Source: Vigna angularis (taxonomy: Eukaryota; Streptophyta; Magnoliopsida; Fabales; Fabaceae). From it: a stretch of DNA of 64,000 nucleotides. Below are positions 1 to 12,260 of the stretch, in pieces. The notes beneath the pieces were generated by a model. That model saw nothing but the letters and a program-made list of their open reading frames with translations. It was not told where the DNA came from and did no database searches. The stretch covers positions 26,145,460 through 26,209,459 of the forward strand of contig NC_068979.1 of NCBI RefSeq assembly GCF_016808095.1. Direction: 5' to 3'. A program made the translations under genes and the position numbers. How positions within the stretch are numbered: position 1 is the first letter of the stretch; each line of letters starts with the position of its first letter.

Positions 1-14
1 TTTAATGTATATTG

Positions 15-167
15 TAGTGCTGTCAAAATGTGTTGTAACCCGTGAGCCAACTCGACTCATCACGAGTTTGAGCCAGGTTAGGTTTGAAAAAAATGTAAAT
101 TTTTTATACAAGCTAGTTTTCAACTCGGCTCACCGAGTTGAACCCATGGTAAGCCGGGTTGGCTCAC
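15..167. mobile_element. Truncated hAT-like non-autonomous element
   Basis: The left end TAGTGCTGTCAAAATG and the following alternation of 'gagcca', 'cgggtt' and 'ggctcac' motifs match the left part of the complete element at 41144-41850. Similarity stops after 'ggctcac' near 167, so only about 150 bp remain and no right end was found. No coding capacity is visible. Confidence 0.6.
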
Positions 168-260
168 GTAATTAATGTATGAACATACTCTTTTATTATT
201 GTTATACTTATCTAATTAATGTATGTACAAACTCATTTAATATGAATAGTTTTAGACTTA

Positions 261-420
261 TAATATTTTTTTTCTATATTTGTCTAGTGTGTTGTTAAAT
301 TTGTCTAATCAATATAATATTGTTTTTCTATATTTGTCTAGTGTATTACTAAATTCGCTAATGAATATAATATTATTTTTTATATTTGTTTAGTGTGTTG
401 CTAAACTCGTTTAACCAATG
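261..420. repeat. Three tandem copies of a ~53-bp unit
   Basis: Copies at about 261-314, 315-367 and 368-420 each start with taatatt and contain tatatttgtctagtgt followed by a taaa-rich tail. They are diverged from one another, so the duplication is not recent. No coding potential. Confidence 0.7.
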
Positions 421-1669
421 TACGTCTAATATATATTTCTAGACTCAATAATGACAATATAAATACATTAGTGATATATTTTAAAATAATTAGTAATTTT
501 TATTTCAATCTTACTAAATTTGTAATCTCTAAATTTTTTTTAAAATAATAAAAAGTGAATTCAAAGAATATACAAAACTTATATTACTAAGAAGTGTGAT
601 TTTGTTATAACAAATATCTAATTTAAACTTTTGAAATGAATTATTAAGTAAATACCAATATTTTCAAATAGAAATGTCTTATAATACATATAAAACCAAT
701 AATTGGTTTCTGATTAAACAATCCAATTAATTTTATCAAACCAATTAAATAAATAAAGAAAATCTATTATTGATTATTTTACATGTTGTATTATGATTTA
801 ATCTGAGTTTATATAAGCAAATTACATAAACCTTTTCTTCAAATTTGACACAAACCAACCATGAATGATCTTCATTTTCAAAAGTCTCTTATATTGATAT
901 AAATTTACTGAACCCACTAAGATCAAGATAGAAAATTATTGAACTGAAAATGAATTGTTTTCTATATTCAAGAGCAAGTGCAGCTAGCATCTTTTATATT
1001 AATGTTAGTAATAGATTGCCTTTTTAATCCACAATTAGTTTTTATGACAGACTATTCATTCTAAACCATTGCGTTTTGTTTTTTGTATAGATGATTACTG
1101 ACTAGGAGCCTATAGGAAACATAATCATCTTAAGAAAAGTAAATGCAAACAAAATGAAGGATTGAGATGCTTATAAGGGTAAATTTAAATTGTTCATTTG
1201 CTTCAACTGATCACTTTACTTAAAACAGATAAGACAACAAAAAGAAAAGGTTTGAAGTAAATAAATGAAAGGCACAGATCTTCTGGCTTTGGTAACGGAG
1301 AAAATGGCCCTGTTGTCTGGTCCAAATCCATTGCAAGAAAAGCTGAAAAACGCCCTTGTTGACACCTTAGACATCTGACTATCGAATCATGGTCAATGCT
1401 GCACAAGTAGAAGAATGTCAAGGAACCTAAACAGTGACTAAAGTATATACAGACATGTTTGATTTCAGAAAAATTATTCTAGCACAAATCTTTGAAACAG
1501 CCACCTGAGATTTTATTTTATAATTATTTGAAAAAGCCTGAGAAAAATGTCTCAAACTAAACAGACCCTTAGTTGGTCTCATATATAAGGAATTGCTCGT
1601 TTTCTACATTATGAATTGTCAAGAATTAACTACACATTCAACAATAAAATCATGTAAAGTAACAACTTA
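421..1669. other. AT-rich 3' flank of the 14-3-3 gene
   Basis: No gene body is recognised here. On the minus strand near 1392-1400 there is a good splice acceptor (TTCTACTTGTGCAG) followed by CATTGA. If the 14-3-3 transcript splices from the GAG at 1682-1684 to this site, part of this stretch would be its last exon and 3' UTR. The rest is AT-rich sequence without recognisable structure. Confidence 0.4.
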
Positions 1670-4474
1670 TTATGCACAAACCTCAGGCTCGGTAGGTTTG
1701 ACTTCTTCAGCTTTTATGTTGTCCTCACCTGCATAATAGCATTAGCTTTTTAGTAGTTCCAAGTATGTTAGTATCAAACAAATAAAAGGAAACATGATCA
1801 TGCTGTTAACTAGGAGTGACTCAGTTGAAGACACCACTCTTGAAACAATGACTTATGACCTTCATGATGATCTCTCCAAGGGCATGCAGTTTTATTTTTC
1901 TTTCTATTCATCCTAATTTACTTTTTTTTTCACAAAATTTGAGAGGGGAACAGAGTGAGTGGAAGATACTGTTGCAATGATATTGTACAAGTGTACATCA
2001 ACCACTTTTGTCTCAGACATCATTATTGAGCAACATACGGTACAATATTTATTGCTTTCCCTAGGCAAAAGTCAAATGCATCTTATATCAAGTTTTAATC
2101 ATTTCCATACCTCCATCCTCTGGCAAATCAGAGGTCCAGAGTGTCAGGTTGTCTCTCAACAGCTGCATGATCAAGGTGCTGTCCTTGTATGACTCTTCAC
2201 TCAGGGTGTCCAATTCCGCAATTGCCTCATCAAAAGCTTGTTTAGCCAAATGGCAGGCCCTGTAAGTTGTAGTAATGACATTCAGACAAGAGCTAGCAAC
2301 AAATGCAATTCAATGGATCCATGCAGATAAGAGAACCAATAACATACCTTTCAGGAGAGTTCATTATCTCATAGTAAAAGACTGAGAAATTGAGGGCAAG
2401 TCCAAGACGAATTGGATGTGTTGATGGAAGATCAGTGTTTGCAGTGGCTGAAGCAGCCTAATAATTAAAACATTTTTGAAAATCAAATGAAAGTATAATG
2501 TATAATATAAACAATAATTAATTTATGAAGTAGTTCAGTGCTGAAATACATGACATAAAAAATGACCTCATATCCTTTAAGTGACTGCTCAGCTGCATCT
2601 TTTCTTTCTTGGTCAGTCTTGAACTCAGCAAGGTACCGGAAATAATCACCTTTCCTGAACCAAAGACAGAATAAGGAAATCAGGAATATCAAAGAAAAAT
2701 ATTAGGTAAACAAATAAATACAATGACTCATTCATAGCATTAGAGTCCCTACATATCCAACATTGACTGAAGGTAAGGGTTCTCTACCAATCATTGCATT
2801 GCATCAGGAACAAAAAATAGGTCATCAAAATATTCATACAGATTCCACACCTCCCAGACTAGTCTTGGTATCCTCTTTTAGACTTTAATAAGAAAAGACA
2901 ATTATAAATACTCAAGGGAAGAAAATACAAAAAAGAATATGGAGATAAAGATAATTTTTTTAACTGGGAAAGGAATTGAATTAATCAAGTGCGTAACAAA
3001 GGAAGTGTAGCAGCATAACTCACATCTTATAGTAGAAAACACTAGCTTCTGCTGATCCAGAAGAAGGAACCAGGTGCTTGTCTATAATAGTCAGAATGTC
3101 ACCACAAATTTTGGAGAGCTCCTCCTCAACTTTTTGGCGGTAGCCCTTGATCAGTTTGACATTGTGCTCATTACCCTTAGCCTCTTCCTTCTGCTCAATT
3201 GAGGACATGATGCGCCAGGAGGCCCTCCGTGCACCAATGACATTTTTGTATCCCACTGAGAGGAGGTTCCTTTCTTCCACAGTTAGATCAAGATCAAGTT
3301 TTGCAACTTTCTTCATACACTCAACCATTTCTGCATAATAAGTATTAAGTTTCAGAAGGATATTATTACAGAAACTATAACAGTGATCAAAATACTACCT
3401 CTGTGTATTTAGAAAATTCAAAGTACAGATCACTGGCATGCACTATGCTCTATGCAACAACAATTACGCTCACATATTGTAGGTTCTGAGCATAAATCAG
3501 ACTTTGTCTATCCGGGTCCAAAATAAGACAATTAATTAAATAAAATTAGAAACAGATTAATCTTCACCTAATCAGGCAAGAAGATGACACTCTAAAGGTA
3601 AGAGAAACAAATTGATCCGTATTCGCCTCTTTTCATCAAAAGGGTAGCCATGCAAATAGAATTTATCAAGTATAGGTGGACAGATTCAAGTACAAATAGA
3701 AAAGGACAGCATTCTATTCTGAGTTGGAAGGTCTTACCTTATTGGCCCCATCACAACATTTGGTAACCCATTACAGTTTTGAAAATTAGGGCCCATTTGA
3801 TTCCCTTCCCACCTTTTGATTTTAAAATCTATTTTCCAAAATAATTTCACACACCAATCAGTGATTCATCCAAAATGTTATTACTTTATGCAAATTATTT
3901 TCAAAATAGGTGCTTTAAAAAACAAAACAAATTTGGGAGAAGTTAGCTCTAGTTTTTCTTATGCATTCATCTCATTCAACCTCTCATTCAATTCTACACA
4001 CTTTTGTATGCCTTAGACCACCCTCCACCAACTATCTGAGTAACCTTATTCAGTTGCATGTTAAAAACCAAAGACAATTTCTGAAAACAAAAACCAAGAA
4101 CCAATGCCAGCCTCAAATCCACAAAAGAAGGTGGGGTTTCACAGGGAAAACCATCTAACCCAAAAGCTAGTCCATAAAATAACCGAAAACCCACATCTCA
4201 AAATCAAATCTTTCGACTCTCCATCCACATTACCCACCCAACAGAACAACGAAACCGCTCCCAAAAAACAGATCCACCCCAATGGCAGCATCAAATCACA
4301 AACCCCATCATGAAACCACAAAAAAGAACAGCGAATCCAAATCAAAGTCAAAATAATAAGGAAAAACAAAATCTCAGATTAAATGGAAAGGGCGCACAGA
4401 CCTTCGTATCTCTCGGCCTGCTCAGCAAGTTTGGCCAAGTAAACCTGTGTGTCTCTCTCTTTCTCGGCAGCCAT
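1670..4474 (-). CDS. 14-3-3 protein, GF14 iota type (epsilon group)
   Basis: Phosphoserine/phosphothreonine-binding adaptor that acts as a dimer in cytosol and nucleus. Six coding exons, read on the minus strand, have consistent GT-AG borders and phases: 4474-4402, 3330-3024, 2654-2567, 2457-2348, 2259-2111 and 1728-1670. They give 261 residues, the usual family length. The start [19 protein letters not shown] is the canonical N-terminus. The signatures [40 protein letters not shown] and [20 protein letters not shown] are all intact, so the basic phosphopeptide groove is preserved. The tail [13 protein letters not shown] is the ending I remember for Arabidopsis GF14 iota (GRF12). The C-terminus is uncertain: reading through gives EPEVCA-stop, while a donor at GAG|GTTTGT spliced to about 1400 would give EPEH-stop. 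Confidence 0.95.
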
Positions 4475-4624
4475 GGTGGGAGAGAGAGATCAGAAAACTA
4501 GGAGAAGGACAAACACAGAAAAAGGGCGTAGAAGTTGATGAAGATGAAGAATAAGGAGAAGAAGAAGAAGGAAATGTGGGGTGATGCAAGGAAGAAAAAA
4601 GAAGAAGATGGAGTGGTTATATAG
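4475..4624 (-). promoter_or_regulatory. 14-3-3 leader and probable TATA box
   Basis: On the minus strand TATATAA lies at 4624-4618, about 145 bp before the ATG at 4474. It is followed by a CT-rich leader (GA-rich on the plus strand, 4540-4610), which is typical of highly expressed plant genes. The transcription start is inferred. Confidence 0.55.
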
Positions 4625-5140
4625 TGGTTTTGAATGGAGCATGTTGTGGGGGTCAAAGGGAGACCGAAATCTCAACCGTTGGATCTCCTTGTTTGAAAGA
4701 GGAAGCGCGCAAATCGTGATCGACTCAGAGAATGTGCTTCTCTGTGATTTTTTTTCCTTCTATCTACTTTCACTTTTCACTTCTAATTTTTCATTTTCTT
4801 TCGATCAATTTAATATAAATGTAATAAATTTTTTTGTTGTAATAAAATAGAATCACAATTTTTATTTTTCCATTTTTCATTCATGCACAAATTAATTAAA
4901 TTGCTAAATTTTGATAATGACACGTGCATAAAATTAATCATGCGATAAATTTGTTTATTTGATAAATGTAATTAGTTTTTCTCTCTTACACTCTTTTTTC
5001 TAACAGTCTTTTTTTAGTATGAATTGTAGCTTTTATTATTTCACTTCTAAATCAGGAAAAAAATCATTAAATGAAATAGTGAGATCATAAAAAAGTAATG
5101 ATTTAAATATAAATCTTATGAGAGTGTGATTAATATTTTT

Positions 5141-5436
5141 CTGACTAAATTATTATACTAATAATTTATTTGAAGGAAAGTAATTGAATAATTTTGAGAG
5201 AATTTGAAGGTAAATTTTTTTATTGTTTATTTGAGTGGATTTGGAGGTAAGTGAGAGTGAATTTAAAAGTAAATTTTTTTAGTCTATCACATCAATCAAA
5301 TCTTACACTATTTCTTACGAATTTTACTTTCAAATTCATTCTCACTTACTCCCAAATCCACTCAAATAATTTATCTTCAAATCTATTTAATTATTTTCTT
5401 TCAAATACATTCAAGTAAACAAAGTCTAAAAGTCAG
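5141..5436. mobile_element. Foldback MITE with ~110-bp inverted arms
   Basis: The segment beginning CTGACT (5141) and the segment ending AGTCAG (5436) are inverted copies for roughly 110-130 bp. Both carry atttgagtggatttgg, agtaagtgaga and tttgaaag blocks in opposite orientation around a short centre near 5290. No target duplication is clear, so the outer limits are approximate. It has no coding capacity. Confidence 0.6.
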
Positions 5437-6210
5437 ATTAAGTATTGATTTATAATTTATTGACAATGTCCAAGTTATTATATTTATATATAATATATAA
5501 CTATTAAATTATTTTTCATTTGTTTTTATGCTGTCTAACATGATTTTAAGCGACTTTAACATAGGCTTCCTCGTTTCATTTTAGTTACTTTTTTAAGAAG
5601 TTGTTTTTATAGGAAAAATTAAATATACGAAAAAGAAAAACATCGATATTATATTTTTACAATGTTAATTAATTAAATTTACTTTAAAATTAAAAGTCAC
5701 ACGGTTTAAGTTAGATATTAAATATTTTTAATGTTAGCATACATAAAATTAAGAAAAAGAGGAAGGGGCTTTCATTTCTTTTACGTGTAACTGTGGAACA
5801 TTCTTTTTAAGCATGCTTTGTAGATCATAATAATTGTAAATTGCTACTTAAAGATTAACACACGTTTTTCTCTACTTTTTTTTATGTCAAACTAACATTA
5901 TATTCTAATATTAAAATATTTTTATTATTTTAAGATGAGTTATTTTTTATTTTTGTTTTATACTTTTTTATTTTTTAAAATTGAAAATAATTTTTTTTGT
6001 ATTATGTAATATTTTTTGATTGATTTTGTATTGACTGATGATACAGATGAATTCTTAGTATTTATTTCATATTTTTAAAATATTTTCTAATTGTATCATT
6101 TTTGAAATAAAATTAAATTTTAAGAATTGGTAGAAGTAATTTTTTGACCTAATATTAATCAATTTCAAATTCTACTAAAAAATATAAGAATTTGAAATTC
6201 TTTATACTAT

Positions 6211-6350
6211 CTCAAATTTATATGTTTTTTCTTTATATCCTCTTTTTTGTTTGTAGGTACCTACATAACAAACTTTGGTATCTTAAATTTATATATATTT
6301 CTTCAAATTCTCCTTTTTGTTTGCATATGCCTACTTAACAAAAGGTTGCA
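6211..6350. repeat. Two diverged ~70-bp tandem copies
   Basis: Blocks at about 6211-6278 and 6283-6350 share aaatttatat, ctttttgtttg, cctac and taacaaa in the same order. This is a small local duplication. Confidence 0.45.
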
Positions 6351-7508
6351 TTTTATTTGCATTCTAACTTATTAGAATAATCATCTATTTTTCAAACTAA
6401 GTAAGTTGATCACACACATTTAAATTTAAATTAAATACATAATTAGTGCGCAACATAAGTTTCATTTTGTTGGAGAAAATGGCTATTATCAACAATATCA
6501 TATCCACGACAATTTTCCTCTCCTATATACTTTAAAATTTGAAACTCACAAAAGTTGCATAAAAGTGTATGTTTTACCATGAAAAGACATGAAAAAAAAC
6601 TCTATAAACTACTAGTAAATTATTTTTTATCAATTTTGATTTCACTAAGGTGATCTTAAATTATGTTTTTTTTTGTTTGGGAGAACCTAAACTTTAATAA
6701 TCATTGTTTTTTATTTATTTGTAATAACCAGACTTTGAGTTTGATAGTCATTTATAAACATGCTATTAATATCCTTCTCAACACAAGTTTGATCTTCTTC
6801 TCTTTTTTCATATATAGAGAATTTAAATTAAATTATATATTAACATAATTAAATTAACTTAATTTTGATATGGAATGCAGGATGACAAATGGTTTGATCC
6901 ACTTCAAAAGAATTAATTTACTTTTATCTTAGTTTTAAATATATCATAAATTTTAATATTTTTTAGTTAAGTTTTTACAAAAGAAAATTGTTTTATTAAG
7001 TATTAAACATTTTTAAAATTTTTCAAACGAGTATTGATTAATTTTTTTAAGTGAGTGATTAACTTTTTTTTTAAGTGAGTGAAATGACTTTTATATTTGT
7101 TTAATTGTCTTTGTGAGATTTTGTAATTAATATAAAATGATATTATTAATGTAAAATGACAAGTGATTTTTACTAGTTTAATTAGAAACATATTGAATAA
7201 CAAGATTGTCATGTTAACCGATAGCTTATATGTCATCAAGAGACTATCGTTGTCATTATTATTGATGTAGGTGACCTTAACAGTCCTATTTTATTAAATA
7301 TATTTTCGATGAAAGTAATTAAAATCAATTTTTATTTTACATTAACTGCAATATTGTTTTATATTAATTATAAAATCTCATATTTCTTAATATCACTCAA
7401 TTAAAAAAACAAATAGTATAAACTCAATTTAAAAATATACAAATTTAGAATACTTAATAAAATATAAAAAATTCATGATAATATGTAATAAAAAAATTAA
7501 AAGCAGTA

Positions 7509-8476
7509 TAAGGGTGGCAAAATGAGTTGGGCTTGATGGGATGACTCGTCAATCAGTAAAAAAAGGTGGGTTAGGTAAGGATATTGAATCCATTAACCCG
7601 TATTAAATTAGTTTGTTTGGCCCTTAACTTTGAAGTGAAGAATGTGCAACCATGGTGGAAGAAGGCACCAACATGACCTACATAGGAAAAGGGCCAATGA
7701 CGACGATGATGGTGTACCCTTCTCTCAGCCATCTCATCTCCCTTAATTGAACTGAAGGACGCGTAACAGAAGAAAGCATCAAGGGTGGAAGAAGGCGTCA
7801 GTGTGACCCACAAAGGAAAAAGGTGAGTGTTGGAGTCGAAACTCATGACGGTGATGGTGAGCAACCCTTCTGTTAGTAGCTTAACAAATTTGTTCACTCG
7901 CGTGGAATTCTTCCCTTTTCCTTTTTTTTGCCCTAATCGTGTTTTCTTTCACATTGTGTTCATTTGTTCTCTTGTGTTCATCTACTAATTTGGGTATTCA
8001 TTTGGACGTGTTCTGCTAATTTGAAAGTTTGAACTATATTGTATATTATAGTATTTTCAAATTGAAAGTTTGGATTGAATTGTAGTGTATATTATAGTAT
8101 TATCAAATTGAACTATAGTGTTGATGAAATCTTTTCTGCCACTCTTGTTGATGAACACAATTGTAGTCGGTTTTTCATATTTTAAATAGGATGGTTAATC
8201 TTTGTTGTTTGAATGAGTACAATATTTATCCGTGTAGAAAATTTCATATCATTTTATGGGTATTGTTCAGGATAAAAACACAATTCTTTTTTTTAATAAA
8301 AGAAAGGACGGGTCGGACGGGTCGGACGGGTCGGACGGGCTAGTCCGTTAACCCGTTAACCTATCACGAGTAAGACAAGTTGTAATTTTTAGCTTGTGTG
8401 TAAACAGACTGACGTGTCCCCATCCATTTTCAACAGGCCAAAAACGGGTCAATGTGGCCCATTTTGTCACACATAT
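7509..8476. mobile_element. Probable non-autonomous TIR element rich in 'taaccc' motifs
   Basis: The left end GGGTGGCAAAATGAGTT and the reverse complement of the right end (TGTGTGACAAAATGGGCC) share the TGRCAAAATG core. Both ends lead into 'gacgggt/taacccg' DNA of the sort seen in the hAT-like family of this window. At 8306-8340 there are nearly four copies of the 9-mer ggacgggtc. No matching target duplication was found, so boundaries and class are inferred. A minus-strand reading frame inside (7571-7897) looks fortuitous. Confidence 0.45.
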
Positions 8477-9650
8477 GCAAGTACTATAACAAAACTCTAT
8501 AAACTATAAGTAAATTCTTTTTTATCAATTTTGGACTTTGTTTCAATGCCCCTTTAAGAAAAAAAGGTTTGGTATCCCTCCACATGCGTCAAATGAGAAA
8601 CATGTAATAATTTCAAATGTTACAATCTATTCATAGTCAAACACCCTTACCTCACTCATTGGTGCACTTATCTTGACCCTCGTAAACAACTGCAACTACA
8701 TTGTGTGGCCAACCGTTCAATTCAACGCTAATCACCTTGTCCTTGTCGACACGCTAATATTGTAGATGAGGAGATATGATTATGCTTGTTGCTTATCCAC
8801 TTGGCGAATAAGAAGCTTTGTGCAACAATGGATTTTCAACCTTCTAACTTTGCTTGCTTCATTTACAACTTTCTAATAACCAAATAAACTAACTTATTCT
8901 AGGTATTTTTTAAAATATTTTTTTTATTTGTTAACTTGTCTTTTTATATTCATTACCAAAGCTCTTCTTTTATTAAGAAGTATGATTTCATGAGCACGTA
9001 ATTTTTTTCTTAAAAATATTAGTCCTTGAATGTGGTGGCTTTTCATCCTCAATAGTTTCTTCTATGCATTAGTTCTTCAAGATGTTTTTTTTCGCTGGAA
9101 GCTTGAGATTCTTTAAATTAGTCTTTAAAATTTAAACATTTTATATTTGTCTTAAATCTAGAAGATAAAGATAAAATAACAAACATAATTTGTTCAATAT
9201 TTTTTAATTTTCTTTATTTATATTTGTTACTGACTTATGTAAAAGTAAAATTTTCAATTTTCTGACTTTTTTTTTTCTTTTTTATTTATTTATTTGCTTA
9301 ATCTTGTATTAGATGAACACCACTTTCATTTCTTTCATGAAATGTTCTCGTCGATAAGTAAAGGTATTTCTCTCAATTTTACGAGGTATTTATTCTTTTC
9401 TTATTTGTTTGTAATTTTATTATTTTGATCATTTGATTAATAAAAATAGCTTTTAAAATTTGGACTCTCACAAAAGGTAAAGAACATCCATTTCTTTCCC
9501 CTCTATGTTTCGTATACAACCTCACAAGAAGAGAACCCAAAGTCATTTAATATGAAGCTAAACTAGAAGAAAAATTAATTTTGAATTTCTTTTTTCTATA
9601 GAATGTACAAGTTTTATGTAAGTCATAAATAAAACTGTAAACAAGAAGAA

Positions 9651-11571
9651 TGTGAAAATCCCAATTTCCTTTTACCCTTTTTCTCTTAACCTAGTTTTTC
9701 TCAAAACTCTTATTATCTTTTCATTTTTTTTTTTATTCGTCTCTTATGTTTTGGAAGATCCAACATTAAAAATCTATCAAAAGACCTTGATCAATTTCTT
9801 TTAGGATGAGTTCAAATTTCTACTATTTTATTTTGACTTTTTTCTTTTTCACATACATATCCTTTTTGGGATTGTATGTTGTCTCATTGTTTTTTACGAA
9901 ATTTTCTTTATCATAGTAATAGGCAAAGTTTGTAAGGTAAAAGAATCTAATTTCCTTTTAAATTAAACGTTTTAATGTAGAAATATATGATATTGGTATG
10001 ATTAATTTTGATTGAACGTTACTCAAGTTTTAGAATTTTTTTTATGAGAAGTGAAAATCTAATTAATAGTGTTTACAATCGTGAGTATTTTCTTTAATAT
10101 GGAGAAAGTTAAGATAAGAAAGATTTGAAAAAAATCATACCCTTATTTATTCTGTAGTAAGATCATTTTCAAGATAAAATTTTTTTCTAATGAGGGTGGA
10201 TGTGAGAACCCGAATTCCCTTCCTCGTAAAAAGAAAAACTCATTTCCTCTAAACCTAGTTTCTTCTTAAAACTCTCATTCTTTCTTTCAAAAATTTCTTA
10301 TTCATCTCTTATCTTTTTGAAGATCCAACACACCATGGGAGTAATCTACTTGAAGATATTTATTAAAAGCCCATGATCAATTTCTCTTAAGGGTGAGTTC
10401 GAATTCCTACTCTTTTTTAGTGAACAATTTGTTTTCTTTTGCATGCATGCCATTTTTGGGGTTATATGTTGTTTCTCTTCGTTCTTTATGAAACTTCTTT
10501 TTTTGGAGACCATCAAGTTGTGTCTTGATAATCGTTTAGGGTCTTTTTATTGTGTAAATAGAGTGATTTCTCTATTTGAAGCTTTTAAGAGAAAAAAGAG
10601 CAAGTGCTAGGCAAAGTTTGTAAGGTAAGAAAAGCTGATTTTTTATTAAATTGAATGTTTTAATGTTGAAGTATATAATATTGGTATTGATTAATTTTGA
10701 TTGAATGTAGCTAGGAGATTTTTCTAATGAGAAGTGAAAATCTAATGAACAATGTTTAAATTTGTGAGTATTTTTTTTATATGGAGAAAGTTAAGACATT
10801 TTGGGAGGAAAAAACAATTGCTATGTGTTGTGAAATTAAAAAGGGTGTTTGAAATTATGGGTTTAGATAAAAGAGTTGGTATGGTAGAAAATTTGAGGAA
10901 TGAGTGTGATTATGTGAATTGTATGACTAAGTGACTTCTTGTGTTTGATGTAGTTAGATGATTTTGCTTATAACTTTATCAATATATGAAGGATGTGTAC
11001 TAATTAAACTGGCTAGTATTTATATTTCTTTTGATTGATGAGAAATGTGGTTGAGCTAATTGTGATTGAATGTTAGATGAGAATGATGCTTAGCCAAAGT
11101 TAGATGAAAATACCTTAAATTTGCATTAAAACTCAATTTCTACTACATGGTCTCTAGGTGGCAAGTAATCACCACAGGACACTACCACAAAATTTTGGCA
11201 AAAAGTATGTCTAAGGGTCTCATCGTTAGGTCACACCTAGCTACTATAATGTGCTAGCTAATTATAGGATGATTCCAATTGTATTAAAGGAGACTTTGTT
11301 ACGTGGGACTATCTTGATTCTACTAGTATTTAACTCAGAAAAATTAGTATAAGTGTATTTTATATCATGGGTTTATCCTTTTGAACAAATGTACTAAGTC
11401 CATCGGTCCATAGTTATATTTTGAAGAATTTATGACTTTATTTTGAAAGATAATCTTATCTAGCTATGAACTATAATGTGAATGAGTTCACTTTTAATTA
11501 TTAATGTTATTAATAACCTTATGATATTAAGTATAATTAATTGATATTTGTTAAAAAAAATGGTTGTTACA
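9651..11571. mobile_element. Solo LTR with an internally duplicated 5' part
   Basis: The segment begins TGTGAAAATCCC and ends GGTTGTTACA. It has TG...CA ends and is flanked by a perfect 5-bp duplication AAGAA (9646-9650 and 11572-11576), the hallmark of LTR retrotransposon insertion. No internal gag/pol or second full LTR is present, so it is best read as a solo LTR. Its first ~520 bp (9651-10170) are repeated, diverged, at 10201-10800. The second copy begins TGTGAGAACCC, and both copies share gatccaaca, ggcaaagtttgtaaggtaa, attaattttgattgaa and gagaagtgaaaatctaat. The structure may reflect an LTR with an internal repeat or an unequal exchange. Confidence 0.75.
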
Positions 11572-11640
11572 AAGAAGGTGGTAAAATAAGAAATATATTT
11601 ATAAATTCTCTTAAAACAAAACTATTGTATCACCAAAAGT

Positions 11641-12175
11641 TAGAGTTGTCAAAATGAATTAAAATCCACGAACCAATCCGGTTCATCATGAAATTGAATT
11701 GGGTTAACTTAAAAAAATATTTGCAAATTTTAGTATAGGCCAAAAATAAATTTAACTCATATCACTCTTAACTCAATAGTCTCAATAAAAAAATTCTTTT
11801 TTTTTTTAATTTTAGAAGGAGGTCTATCTCCGTCACACTTTGTCCACTCTTTATTTATTTTTTATTAATTATTTTCTTTTCCTAAAATAGTATGGTAATA
11901 TAATGCAAGGATAAATAATTTATTTATTGTCTAAAATGAGAAAAAACTAATTTTTAAAATAGATTTAAATTTTTTGAATTTTAGTTAAACATTAAAAAAT
12001 ATTAGATTAAAAAAATTGTAATTTTTTTAAATAACTGAGTCATCCTTTAATCCAATAACTCTTGATAGATAGGCTCAAACTAAAATTTTTTAAAATTAAA
12101 AAAATAATGAATCTTAGATTAACTTACAAAAAAAAAAAACCAACTTCTACTAAGTGACGGATTTTGACATCTCTA
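11641..12175. mobile_element. hAT-like element directly upstream of the PPR gene
   Basis: The left end TAGAGTTGTCAAAATG and the reverse complement of the right end (TAGAGATGTCAAAATC) form a 16-bp terminal inverted repeat with two mismatches. The first internal block (ccacgaaccaatccggttcatc) is related to the element at 41144. The 8-bp flanks (ccaaaagt and aatctctt) do not match, so the target duplication is lost or the element is rearranged. It ends about 85 bp before the PPR start codon. Confidence 0.6.
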
Positions 12176-12260
12176 AATCTCTTAGTTATAATTGAAGCGA
12201 AATATATTTACACATTATGAATTCTTATTTCTAACGTTAACCCCACACAGCACAGATCAA

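Larger units (their letters stand above)
4625..9645. other. Gene-free, repeat-rich intergenic DNA
   Basis: About 5 kb of very AT-rich sequence without a supportable gene. It contains a foldback element (5141-5436), a small duplication (6211-6350) and a TIR-like element (7509-8476). A ~45-bp motif (aactctataaacta...taaatt...ttttttatcaatttt) occurs at about 6598-6645 and again at 8485-8535, so these two segments may share a transposon or duplication origin. Short open frames here do not resemble proteins. Confidence 0.5.

Noticed and set aside
7571..7897. Minus-strand 108-codon frame with His/Arg-rich stretch
   Set aside because: Lies inside a probable non-autonomous transposon and shows no known domain.
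12192..12260. Upstream in-frame ATG of the PPR gene (MKRNIFTHYEF...)
   Set aside because: It lies just outside a transposon end, and the downstream ATG gives a better mitochondrial presequence; the earlier start is possible but less likely.
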